DNA of 56,143 bases. Source: Acidobacteriota bacterium (GTDB lineage Bacteria; Acidobacteriota; Holophagae; Holophagales; Holophagaceae). The notes beneath the pieces were generated by a model. That model ran no database searches. It was given only the letters and a program-made list of their open reading frames with translations, and was not told the DNA's origin. Location of the stretch: contig JAJYRN010000018.1 of the NCBI GenBank assembly GCA_021794095.1, positions 1 to 56,143 of the forward strand, read 5' to 3'. Shown one piece after another: positions 7,618 to 15,417 of this stretch (its first letter is position 1; each line of letters begins with the position of its first letter). Made by a program: the position numbers and the translations under genes.

Positions 7618-8991
7618 TCAGGTCAGCATGCCGGCGATGCAGGCGCTCAGGAAGTTGGCCAGGGTGCCCGCGATCATGGCCCGGACGCCCAGCCGGGCCA
7701 GATCGCCGCGGCGCTCCGGGGCCAGGGCTCCGATGCCGCCCACCTGGATGGCGATGCTGCTGAAGTTGGCGAAGCCGCAGAGGGCGAACGTGGAGATCAA
7801 GCGGGCGTGGGCCGAGAGCTGGGTCATGCGCCCCAGATCCAGGAAGGCCACGAATTCATTGACCACCATGCGCTTGCCCAGCAGCGCGCCGACCTGGCCC
7901 GCCTCGGACCAGGACACGCCCATCAGGAAGGCCGGAACCTTGAAGATCCACCCCAGGACGCCCTCGAGGCTGAAGCCCGGATGGACCGCCCGCATCAGCC
8001 CATTGACGAGGGCGATGAGGGCGATGAAGGCGATCAGCATCACGGCCACGTTGAAGGCCAGTTGGCCGCCCTCGGACGCGCCCCGGGCCGCGGCATCCAG
8101 AACGTTGGCGTCGTGGCAGGGAATGTCCACCTTCACGTCGCCCGCAGTCTCGGGTAGTTCCGTTTCCGGCTCCAGGATCTTGGCCATCATCACGGCCCCC
8201 GGCGCGGTCATGATCACCGCCGTGAGCAGGTGGACGATGTCCACGTGGGCCACCTGGACATAGGCCACCATGATGCTGCCGGACACGTGGGCCATGCCCG
8301 CAGTCATGACGAGCATCAGTTCGCTGCGGGTCATGCGGCTGAGAAACGGCCGGATCGTGAGGGGCGCCTCGGTCTGCCCCATGAGGATGCTCGCGGCCAC
8401 GCTCACGCTTTCGGCCCCCGACACCTTCAGGAAGCGTCCCATGGCGCGGGCCGCGGCACCCACCACCCATTGCATGACGCCCAGGTAGTAGAGGACGGCG
8501 AAGATGCTCGCCACGAAAATGATGGTGGGCAGCACGGCGAACGCGAACACCATGCCCACCTTGCCGGCCGGGCCATCGGACAGGCCCCCGAACACGAAGC
8601 TGGCGCCATCATGGGCGTACTCCATCAGATGCTCGACGACGATGCGCATGCGGTCGAAGGTGGATCCCACCAGGTTTCCCCGCAGCAGGCCCAGCACGAT
8701 GACCCCGAACAGGGTCCAGTTCAGGGGGCGGCTCTCGAAGGCGGCGAACCGGCGCAGGATCGCCGGCAGGAACATCAGGAACAGCACCAGCCACCCCATG
8801 CCCCGCGGGAAGGGGAGGAAGCCCAGCAGGCCCGAGATGGCCTCGCCTTTGAGGATCACCACGGCGAAGATCCACTGGAGGGCAAGCCCCCAGGCCACCG
8901 TGCGCCAATGAATGGCGCTCCGTTTGTGGGACAGGGCGTACGCGAGGGCGATGAAGGCCACGATTCCGGCCAATCCAATGAAGCGGTGCAT
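7618..8991 (-). CDS. nupC: Concentrative nucleoside transporter, NupC/CNT family
   Basis: Inner-membrane importer that couples nucleoside uptake to a proton or sodium gradient. The 457-residue protein shows the CNT pattern: three N-terminal helices, the gate domain from about residue 110, GQTEAPLTIRPFL (205-217), which carries the Q-x-E nucleoside contacts, and GFANFSSIAIQVGGIG near the C-terminus. Length is typical of full-size CNTs. TAGGAG five bases before the ATG overlaps the stop codon of the upstream roadblock gene, so translation of the two is probably linked. Sodium versus proton coupling cannot be decided from sight. Confidence 0.92.
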   Translation of the reverse strand: MHRFIGLAGIVAFIALAYALSHKRSAIHWRTVAWGLALQWIFAVVILKGEAISGLLGFLPFPRGMGWLVLFLMFLPAILRRFAAFESRPLNWTLFGVIVLGLLRGNLVGSTFDRMRIVVEHLMEYAHDGASFVFGGLSDGPAGKVGMVFAFAVLPTIIFVASIFAVLYYLGVMQWVVGAAARAMGRFLKVSGAESVSVAASILMGQTEAPLTIRPFLSRMTRSELMLVMTAGMAHVSGSIMVAYVQVAHVDIVHLLTAVIMTAPGAVMMAKILEPETELPETAGDVKVDIPCHDANVLDAAARGASEGGQLAFNVAVMLIAFIALIALVNGLMRAVHPGFSLEGVLGWIFKVPAFLMGVSWSEAGQVGALLGKRMVVNEFVAFLDLGRMTQLSAHARLISTFALCGFANFSSIAIQVGGIGALAPERRGDLARLGVRAMIAGTLANFLSACIAGMLT

Positions 8992-8999
8992 CGCGGCTC

Positions 9000-9356
9000 C
9001 TACAACTGTTTATTCAGGGCCTCGACGGCCTGCTCCATGAAGAAACGGGCGCGGCCCAGGAGGCCCTCCCGCTGCATCACCATGACCAGGGTGCAGCGTT
9101 CCTGGGCCCCCACCATCAGGATCCAGTGCTGGTCGGTGGCGAACGCCACCTGCTTGATCTCACCCCGGTCAAACTCCTCCACGGCCTGCTGGAGGTGCCG
9201 CTTCACCACATGCTGGTAGGCACCCAGCAACTGCAAGCCCTCGTTCGACACCTGGATGGTCCGGGAACAGATGGGATCGCCATCGCCATCGTTGAACGTG
9301 GCCGCGAGGGATTCGGGCACCTGCTCAATCAACTGATCCAGGATCTGCTGGAACAT
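9000..9356 (-). CDS. Roadblock/LC7-like small protein
   Basis: 118 residues with the likely pattern of a Roadblock/LC7 domain: an N-terminal helix (ILDQLIEQVPESLAATF), a central β-hairpin (VAFATDQHWILMVG, CTLVMVMQ) and the ending LGRARFFMEQAVEAL. Bacterial members such as MglB act on Ras-like GTPases or form dimeric scaffolds. No Mgl-like GTPase gene is in the window, so a partner is unknown. The gene lies directly ahead of nupC with its stop inside the nupC ribosome binding site. The assignment rests on pattern only. Confidence 0.6.
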   Translation of the reverse strand: MFQQILDQLIEQVPESLAATFNDGDGDPICSRTIQVSNEGLQLLGAYQHVVKRHLQQAVEEFDRGEIKQVAFATDQHWILMVGAQERCTLVMVMQREGLLGRARFFMEQAVEALNKQL

Positions 9357-9395
9357 GGTGGGGCTCCCGTTGGACGTGCCCTCAGCATGACCGGA

Positions 9396-9770
9396 CTAGA
9401 TGTGCCGCGCCACTTGCAGGGCCCAGACCCCCAGCAGAAGGCCCAGGGCCAGCAGGCGCCAGCCCAGCGCCGAAGGCAGCGGCGGATAGGGGCGCCCGCG
9501 CCAGGCCCTGGCCAGATCCCAGAGGGCGGCGAAGGGCCACAACACCATCACCACCAGGGCCGCGGGGTACCAATGGAAGGCCACCCGCAGCCGACCCTGC
9601 CCCAGGGCGACGAGACACCGCGTCAGGCCGCAGGTGGCGCAGGGCACACCGGTGAGTGCCTTGAGGGGGCAGGCGGGCAGGACGGGCAGCCAGGGCGCAG
9701 CCCAGCCCAGCAGGCGGATGCCCAGGGCCGCGCACCCTCCAGCCAGCGCGATCCAAGGGACGCGCCTCAT
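9396..9770 (-). CDS. DUF2752 membrane protein
   Basis: 124-residue protein with about three hydrophobic helices and the DUF2752 hallmark CP (34-35) followed by C44-A-T-C47-G-L-T-R51 and an HWYP motif (66-69). The family occurs widely in membranes and has no settled function. The start at 9770 overlaps the stop of the YIP1 gene as ATGA, which decides it over a much longer overlapping frame that would begin at 10349. It is the last gene of a three-gene operon (11151 to 9396). Confidence 0.8.
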   Translation of the reverse strand: MRRVPWIALAGGCAALGIRLLGWAAPWLPVLPACPLKALTGVPCATCGLTRCLVALGQGRLRVAFHWYPAALVVMVLWPFAALWDLARAWRGRPYPPLPSALGWRLLALGLLLGVWALQVARHI

Positions 9771-10465
9771 CCCGCCATCCCCAGCATCCACACCATCAGG
9801 CCCAGCAGCAGCAGGGTAAAGAACCCCAGCAAGGCCGCGTGAACCACGGTGGCCAGTACCCCCTTCCAGGCCGGCAGGCCGTGGACTGCGGCCAGGGCGA
9901 AGCCCCGGAAGACCCAGAGGTAGGCCTCCAGGAGGGCCAGGGGCACAGCCAGCGCCAGACCCGCCCCGGGGATGAACCCGAGCAGCCCGACCCAACTGCC
10001 CACCGCCGCGATCCGGAGGGCCTGGGACTCGGCCAGGAGGGTGGCGCGGAAGCCGCGTTTGGCCTTCAGGGCGCCGAGCATCCAGAGCGCCGTGTGGTCC
10101 CACACCGCATCGTGCAGCCAGATGCCCACGACGCTCAGGGGCACCAGCAGGAGCACCGCGAGGGCGACCGTGCCCGCGGCTGGTGGCGCCGGCAGGCTGC
10201 GCAGGAAGGCAACGCTGGAATCCGGGTCGAGGCCGGGAAGGATCAGATGGCCCAGCCAAGCGGGCAAGTGGCCCGCCCGAAGGGAGGCGTACTCCCCCAG
10301 GGCGTTCCTGGCGGAGAGGGCGCCGTACAGCAGCGCGGGCGGCAGCCACCAGAGCAGCATCCGGCCAAAGGCGCGTCCGGCCCGCGGAGGGACGGTACCC
10401 AGATCCGCAAAGGCCGTCCTCGGCCCAAGCAGCGCACGCAGGGCCTCGCGGAGGGGCTCCATCAT
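9767..10465 (-). CDS. YIP1-family membrane protein
   Basis: 232 residues with about five transmembrane helices separated by short loops, matching the Yip1 domain pattern (LLWWLPPALLYGAL, LLLVPLSVVGIWLHDAVWDHTALWMLG and the terminal LLGLMVWMLG). The WLHDAVWDHTALWMLG segment is the typical conserved loop. Function in bacteria is unknown. Two adjacent ATGs (10465, 10462) follow GAGGAA; the second has the better spacing. The start overlaps the stop of the upstream secreted-protein gene, and the stop overlaps the DUF2752 start, so the three are probably translationally coupled. Confidence 0.75.
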   Translation of the reverse strand: MMEPLREALRALLGPRTAFADLGTVPPRAGRAFGRMLLWWLPPALLYGALSARNALGEYASLRAGHLPAWLGHLILPGLDPDSSVAFLRSLPAPPAAGTVALAVLLLVPLSVVGIWLHDAVWDHTALWMLGALKAKRGFRATLLAESQALRIAAVGSWVGLLGFIPGAGLALAVPLALLEAYLWVFRGFALAAVHGLPAWKGVLATVVHAALLGFFTLLLLGLMVWMLGMAG

Positions 10466-11151
10466 TTCCTCAGGAAGAGCGCCTTGAACTCCCGGAGGGC
10501 CACCGGATCCCCGTCCCGCTTGATGGGGCCGTAGAAATCCCGGGGGTTCAGGTCGGCAAACTCCCCGAAGGTGGCGACATTGCTGTTGATGTAGGCGATG
10601 AACTCATCCTGGCGGCCCTTGATGTAGCCCCGGAAAGGACGGGCGAAAAAGCCCAGCAGGGCCGAATCCAGGGAGGTCCAGGTCTGAAGGTCGCTTTCGA
10701 AGCCGTTCTTCCCTTCCCAGTAGTGATAGGAAGTGAGCATGCGGGCTCCCACGGCAAAGGGTGTCTTCAAACGGCCCTTCTCGGCGCGCCCCTCCACAAG
10801 GTAGACCCGGTGCCCCGGCCGCTGGTACACGAGTCTCAGGGTACCCCGCAGGCCCCGGCCATCATCCAGGCTCCAGGCGCCATCCGGGTGGATGAACGCA
10901 TGGAAAGCGGGCACGAACTGGCAGTTGCGCCACATGGCCGCAGCCAGGCGCGGGTGGTCAAACAGCGTCTCCATGGTCGCCAGGCGAACCTTCCGGGGCG
11001 GCGTGCGGCTTTCGAAAACAAAATCCGCGTGCTGGACGATGTCCTGGGCCTCTGCCCGGGCGGCCGGTGGCAGGTGGCGCATGAAGGAGAGATCCTGAGC
11101 CCCGGCGGTGGCGGCGAAGAAGGTCAGGATCGCGATCGTCAGGGTTCGCAT
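10462..11151 (-). CDS. Secreted protein of unknown function
   Basis: 229 residues with a signal peptide cleaved after about AGAQ (residue 19). The mature part is soluble and mixed α/β, with an aromatic-rich middle (HAFIHPDGAWSLDD, YHYWEGKNGFESDL) and no motif I can assign. It leads the operon with the YIP1 and DUF2752 genes. No ribosome binding site precedes the ATG; instead TAGCGT (11158-11163) lies exactly six bases upstream, as in other possible leaderless genes of this window. Confidence 0.65.
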   Translation of the reverse strand: MRTLTIAILTFFAATAGAQDLSFMRHLPPAARAEAQDIVQHADFVFESRTPPRKVRLATMETLFDHPRLAAAMWRNCQFVPAFHAFIHPDGAWSLDDGRGLRGTLRLVYQRPGHRVYLVEGRAEKGRLKTPFAVGARMLTSYHYWEGKNGFESDLQTWTSLDSALLGFFARPFRGYIKGRQDEFIAYINSNVATFGEFADLNPRDFYGPIKRDGDPVALREFKALFLRK

Positions 11152-11157
11152 GGGGAA

Positions 11158-11163
11158 ACGCTA
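11158..11163 (-). promoter_or_regulatory. Candidate -10 element, leaderless start
   Basis: TAGCGT on the minus strand ends six bases before the ATG at 11151, and no Shine-Dalgarno sequence is present. No convincing -35 was seen. Confidence 0.35.
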
Positions 11164-11224
11164 GCACTTCCCGCGACCATTGTGATTCTTGACTCGACCA
11201 GGAATCTGGCCGATGGAGACAAGG

Positions 11225-13906
11225 ATGGCCACCCCTACCCGGCATGTCCCCATGACCCCGATGGACGAGCTTCGCTCGCTGCTGGGGGTCTACGCGGAAG
11301 GGGATGCGAGCTTCCTGGTCCGCCTCCACCAGCTCATGCAGCAACTCCGCCAGCAGGTCCTGCCGGAACTGGGCGCCCGCCTGCTGAGCCCCACGGCCAG
11401 CCCCGGCCTCAAGCGGGTCATCTATGGCACCACGGGCCGGTACGCCTGGCCCGAATGGGTGCCCCACCTGATCAAGCCCCTGCTCCAGGAGCCGGATCTC
11501 GGCGTTTTCGACGAGGGCTGCGCCGCACTGGGCCGCCTGGAACTGCGTTCGGCACGGGAAGCGCTGCTACGGCTGGCCGCCCAGCGTGCGGATCCCGACC
11601 GCCAGCTCATTTTGCGACGGGAACTGGCGACCCTGGAATCCCAGCAGCCCCTCAGCTTCTACCTGAGCCGCCTGCTGGAAGGCGAAGGCAATCCCCGGCT
11701 CGCCCACCAGGGGGCCCGGGGGCTGGCGGCCCTGGCGGAAGCCGAGGATCTGCCGGCTCTGCTGGAGGCGCTGCCGGGCGCCGATCCCCTGGCCAGCCGC
11801 CTGCTTCTGCGCGCCATCGCGGAGTTGCCAGGCGGCGAGGCGGGGCGTGCCCTGCTGGACCAGTTCCGGGAGACCCGGCGCATCCTGCGGGACTACGAGG
11901 AACTCGAAGCCCTCGGCGACCGCCTGGCCGCACAGCCCCGGGCCGCGGCCCGGACAGACCTGGTGGATACCCTGGACGGCCGCCTGTCCCCACGCGGAGC
12001 CGGAGCTGAGGCCCTGGATGAGCTCAGGCGCGCCCTTGCGGCGGGCGAGGCAGCCCACCCGCTCCGGCCCATGGAACGCCTCCGGCCCCTGGCGGAGGGC
12101 CCCTATGAAACCTTCGCCGCCGAGGCCCTGACCACCCTGCTCGAAGGCAAGATCGCCCGCTTCAGCGCCATGGTGACGGAAACTCAGGAAAGCGCCCGCC
12201 GGGGCCGGGAGCACGCCACTGCGCTCCTCGACCAGATCTGCGAAGGGGCGGCGCATCAGGCCCTCACCGGATACCTGCCCCGGGAGCAGGCCTTCCAGAC
12301 CCTGGCACAGGCCTTCCCAGAGGCCCCGCACACCGAGGGCCTGGATCTGGCCTTCTGCCGCCTCATCCAGCCCGGCGACGGCGCCCTGGAATGGATCCTG
12401 AAGGTGCCGGACCTGCACCGGCGCGGCGCCTGCCTGGATGCCATCGGCGCCCGGGAGGAAGACGCCTTCATGCCCTTCTTTTTGCAGGCCATGCAGGATT
12501 CCATCGTGGAGGTGGGCCAGCGCGCCATCCACCATCTCGGCAAGCTGCCCTCCAGCGTGCCGACGGTGCTCCAGTTGCTCGAATCCGGCCAGCTCGACCA
12601 GGTGCGCACCGCCCTCCTGATCTTCGGGGAGAACGCCACGCCCACCGCCGCCGAACCCCTGATGGCCTTCATCCGGGCCGACGCGCGTGACGACCTCATC
12701 CTTGAAGCCGTGGAGGCCCTCGGCGCCATCCGCCATCCCGGCGCCGCGCCCCTGCTGCTGGAGATGCTCCACGACGGCAAGCCCGCCCGGCTTCAAACGG
12801 CCCTGGTGCAGGCGCTGGCCAAGCTGGCCACCCCGGAGGCTGGCCTGGGCCTGCTCCAGAAGGCCGCGAGCCTCAAACTGTCAACCGTGCTCATCGTGGC
12901 CCTGGAAGGTGCGCTGGCGCCGTTCCCGGGCTTCGACCACCCCTTCCCCGAGGACCAGATCCCCGCGCTGGAACAGCTCATCACGCGCTGCTGCGACGAC
13001 CGGGAAGGCGAGGGCCAGCGACTCCGGGCCATTCTCGCCACCCAGCACCTCTACTGCTTCGATCAGGCCCTCTATGCCCGGCTGAAAGACCAGTTCTCGG
13101 ACTTCCTCTTCGACCTGCGCACCAAGAGCGACTGGGATCGCGAGACCAACGACCGTATCGCCGCCATCCTGAAGGAATTGAGCCGACGGAGCGCCAGCCT
13201 GGGCCACATCGCCTCTAAGGAGGCGATGATTCGGGGCCTCGCCCAGGCCGTCCCCCCCGCGGGACCTGCCCGCATCGAGGCCCTGCTGGCCCTGCGCGAG
13301 TCCATGCAGGATCCCGAGTTCATCCTGAGACCGGAACTGGCGGGCGAACTCACGACCCTGGTGCTGCGGGAACTCGAACGGAAGGGTCAGGATTGGCGCG
13401 AACAGGCCCGCCTCTGCGAGATCGCCGGCCTCACCCACCAGGAAGCCCTCGTCGAGCCCATCCGGGAACTCTACCTTCAGGCCCAGGGCCTCGGCCTCCG
13501 CAGCGCGGCCAAGGGCGCGCTGACCGCGCTGGGCCTGGACGAGCGCGATCTGAACCGCAGACCCCAGATCCGGACCATCCTACTGCTCGAACCCAGCGCC
13601 TTCTTCCGCAAGCGGCTGCTGACGGCCCTGGACGGGCGCTGGCAGGTCCGCGAGGCCGGCACCCACGCGGAGGCCGGGGACCTCCTGGCCGCGCAGTCCG
13701 TGGACCTGCTCCTCTCCGAGCAGATGGAAACGGGCACGGATCTGCGCCCCTGGCTCCAGGCCCAGGTCGAGAGCCGCCGTTGCCGGTGGGTGCTGCTGTC
13801 CACCGCCTCCAGGGATCCGGCTCCCGAGGGCAGCGAGGGCTGGCTGATGGGCATCCTCCACAAGCCCTACCCGCCTGAACAGCTCCTCAAGGCCCTCGAA
13901 CCGTGA
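11225..13906 (+). CDS. HEAT-repeat protein with C-terminal pseudo-receiver domain
   Basis: 893 residues. About residues 20-760 are helical repeats of HEAT type (for example ALEWILKVPDLHRRGACLDA, PTVLQLLESGQLDQVRTALL, EAVEALGAIRHPGAAPLLLE). The last ~115 residues (from about 779) look like a CheY receiver: ILLLEPSAFFRKRL, then VDLLLSEQME and ILHKPYPPEQLL. The phospho-acceptor Asp is replaced by Glu (about E832) and the acidic pair by E-P, while the conserved Lys (about K880) remains. Phosphorylation is therefore unlikely. ATG at 11225 has GGAG six bases upstream; a TTG further up (11189) is possible. No signal peptide. A scaffold or signalling role is an inference. Confidence 0.75.
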   Translation: MATPTRHVPMTPMDELRSLLGVYAEGDASFLVRLHQLMQQLRQQVLPELGARLLSPTASPGLKRVIYGTTGRYAWPEWVPHLIKPLLQEPDLGVFDEGCAALGRLELRSAREALLRLAAQRADPDRQLILRRELATLESQQPLSFYLSRLLEGEGNPRLAHQGARGLAALAEAEDLPALLEALPGADPLASRLLLRAIAELPGGEAGRALLDQFRETRRILRDYEELEALGDRLAAQPRAAARTDLVDTLDGRLSPRGAGAEALDELRRALAAGEAAHPLRPMERLRPLAEGPYETFAAEALTTLLEGKIARFSAMVTETQESARRGREHATALLDQICEGAAHQALTGYLPREQAFQTLAQAFPEAPHTEGLDLAFCRLIQPGDGALEWILKVPDLHRRGACLDAIGAREEDAFMPFFLQAMQDSIVEVGQRAIHHLGKLPSSVPTVLQLLESGQLDQVRTALLIFGENATPTAAEPLMAFIRADARDDLILEAVEALGAIRHPGAAPLLLEMLHDGKPARLQTALVQALAKLATPEAGLGLLQKAASLKLSTVLIVALEGALAPFPGFDHPFPEDQIPALEQLITRCCDDREGEGQRLRAILATQHLYCFDQALYARLKDQFSDFLFDLRTKSDWDRETNDRIAAILKELSRRSASLGHIASKEAMIRGLAQAVPPAGPARIEALLALRESMQDPEFILRPELAGELTTLVLRELERKGQDWREQARLCEIAGLTHQEALVEPIRELYLQAQGLGLRSAAKGALTALGLDERDLNRRPQIRTILLLEPSAFFRKRLLTALDGRWQVREAGTHAEAGDLLAAQSVDLLLSEQMETGTDLRPWLQAQVESRRCRWVLLSTASRDPAPEGSEGWLMGILHKPYPPEQLLKALEP

Positions 13907-13950
13907 GGCTCTTGGCCCGGTTTATGATGGCACTCAGTCCCGAGGCGACC

Positions 13951-15414
13951 ATGACCGCAGCATTTTCCTGGCACCGTCCTGCCGCCCTTCTGCTGCTTTG
14001 TGCCCTCGCCGCCCCGGCCCAGGATGCGGGCCTGGCCGAGCGCCTCTACTACAGCGGGGAACGGGCCTATGCGGCCAAATCCTACCCCGAGGCCCTGGGC
14101 ACCTGGCAGCAGCTGCTCCAGGCGTCGCCGCTCAGCCCCTACGCCCCCAAAGCCCTTCTGCGCATGGCGCGCTACCAGGCGGAGGTGGCCCACCAGCCCG
14201 CTGCCGCTCTGGCCCTCCTGGACCGCCTGAAGACCGACTACCTCAAATCCCCCGTCGCCGCCGAAGGACTGCTGCTGCGCGGCACCCTGCTGGCCGCCCA
14301 GGCGCACCGCCCGGCGGATCTGCAGGAGGCGATGGCTGAGTTCCACCGCGTGGTGGATCTCTTCCCGGACTCCCCCGCCGCTGCTGCTGCCCACGCGGGG
14401 CTCGGCCGGGCCTACCGGGACCAGGGCAAGTGGGGGCCGGCCCTCCAGCACTTCATCGAAGCCTACCGTCTCCACCCCGAAGGCCCCCTGGCGCCGCGCG
14501 CCCTGCTGGAAGCGGGGAAAACCCTCGATCTCATGGGGGATCTGCCTGGCTGCCTCCGGCTGCTCCAGCGCGTCCGCACGGAGTTTCCGAAGAGCCCGCT
14601 GGCCGCCGAAGCCGCCTGGCGCATGGCCGTGCGGGTCAAGCTTCGGATCCTCCGCCCCGCCTTCCGCCTTGAGGGCCCCTGGCCAGAGGGCCGGGAGAAA
14701 TGGCTGAAAACCCCCATCCTGCTGGCCTCCGGCCCTTCCGGGGATCTGTTCCTCTACCAGAACAGCCTGGATCAGGCCTTCCGTCTCATGGGCGGGACGC
14801 TGTCCCCCATTGGCGGCACCGTGTCCGGTGCCCGGGTCCTGGTGCCCACACCTTCGGATGACCTGTGGATCCTGACCCGCAACAGCCTCGTGAAGGGCAC
14901 CGGAAGCCCCACGCCCCTGGGCGCCCTGAGCGCCATCACGGGCGCCCGGCTCGACCGCTGGGGTACGCTCTGGGTCGTGGACAGCAAGACGCCGGCCATC
15001 ACCCTCTTCCCGGCGGACGGCACCCCCCGCGCCCTGCCCTCGCCCACGGCCGTGGCCCTGGCGGCCCTCCCCACGGGCGGCGTGGTGCTGGCTTCGGATG
15101 CGGACCGCAGCCTCCACTTCCTCGATGCCGAAGGCCAGCCGCAGGTGAGCATCCCCTACGGGAAGGGTCTGCCCGCGCCCTTCAAATACGTGCTGGCGCT
15201 GGGCTCGGATCCGGTGGGCGATGTGGCCGCCCTGGTGAAGGGTGGCGACTACGGCGAGGGCGTGGTGGTCTATGGGCCCGATGGCACGGTCCTCCGCCAG
15301 ACCACCCTCAAAGCCCTGGGACTCAGCGGGCGCTTCACCTCCCTCGTCCTGGACCGTTCCGGCGGCGTGATCCTCTGCGACCGTCGGCACGACACCCTGT
15401 ACCGCCTGGACTGA
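13951..15414 (+). CDS. Exported TPR protein with C-terminal β-propeller-like domain
   Basis: 487 residues. A signal peptide (LLLLCALAAPAQ) is followed by several tetratricopeptide repeats up to about residue 230 (AYAAKSYPEALGTWQQLL, AMAEFHRVVDLFPDSP, ALQHFIEAYRLHPEGPL), in the style of BamD/CpoB-like periplasmic proteins. The second half has repeated short β-blade segments (SPTPLGALSAITGARLDRWG, VALAALPTGGVVLASDAD) ending DRSGGVILCDRRHDTLYRLD, as in NHL-type propellers. A GTG at 13903 overlaps the previous stop, but ATG 13951 has GAGG five bases ahead and places the signal peptide correctly. The next gene starts three bases after its stop. Confidence 0.75.
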   Translation: MTAAFSWHRPAALLLLCALAAPAQDAGLAERLYYSGERAYAAKSYPEALGTWQQLLQASPLSPYAPKALLRMARYQAEVAHQPAAALALLDRLKTDYLKSPVAAEGLLLRGTLLAAQAHRPADLQEAMAEFHRVVDLFPDSPAAAAAHAGLGRAYRDQGKWGPALQHFIEAYRLHPEGPLAPRALLEAGKTLDLMGDLPGCLRLLQRVRTEFPKSPLAAEAAWRMAVRVKLRILRPAFRLEGPWPEGREKWLKTPILLASGPSGDLFLYQNSLDQAFRLMGGTLSPIGGTVSGARVLVPTPSDDLWILTRNSLVKGTGSPTPLGALSAITGARLDRWGTLWVVDSKTPAITLFPADGTPRALPSPTAVALAALPTGGVVLASDADRSLHFLDAEGQPQVSIPYGKGLPAPFKYVLALGSDPVGDVAALVKGGDYGEGVVVYGPDGTVLRQTTLKALGLSGRFTSLVLDRSGGVILCDRRHDTLYRLD

Positions 15415-15417
15415 CCC

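Noticed and set aside
9771-10349. Long N-terminal extension of the DUF2752 frame
   Set aside because: It overlaps the YIP1 gene completely in another frame; the conserved domain starts at the ATG at 9770.
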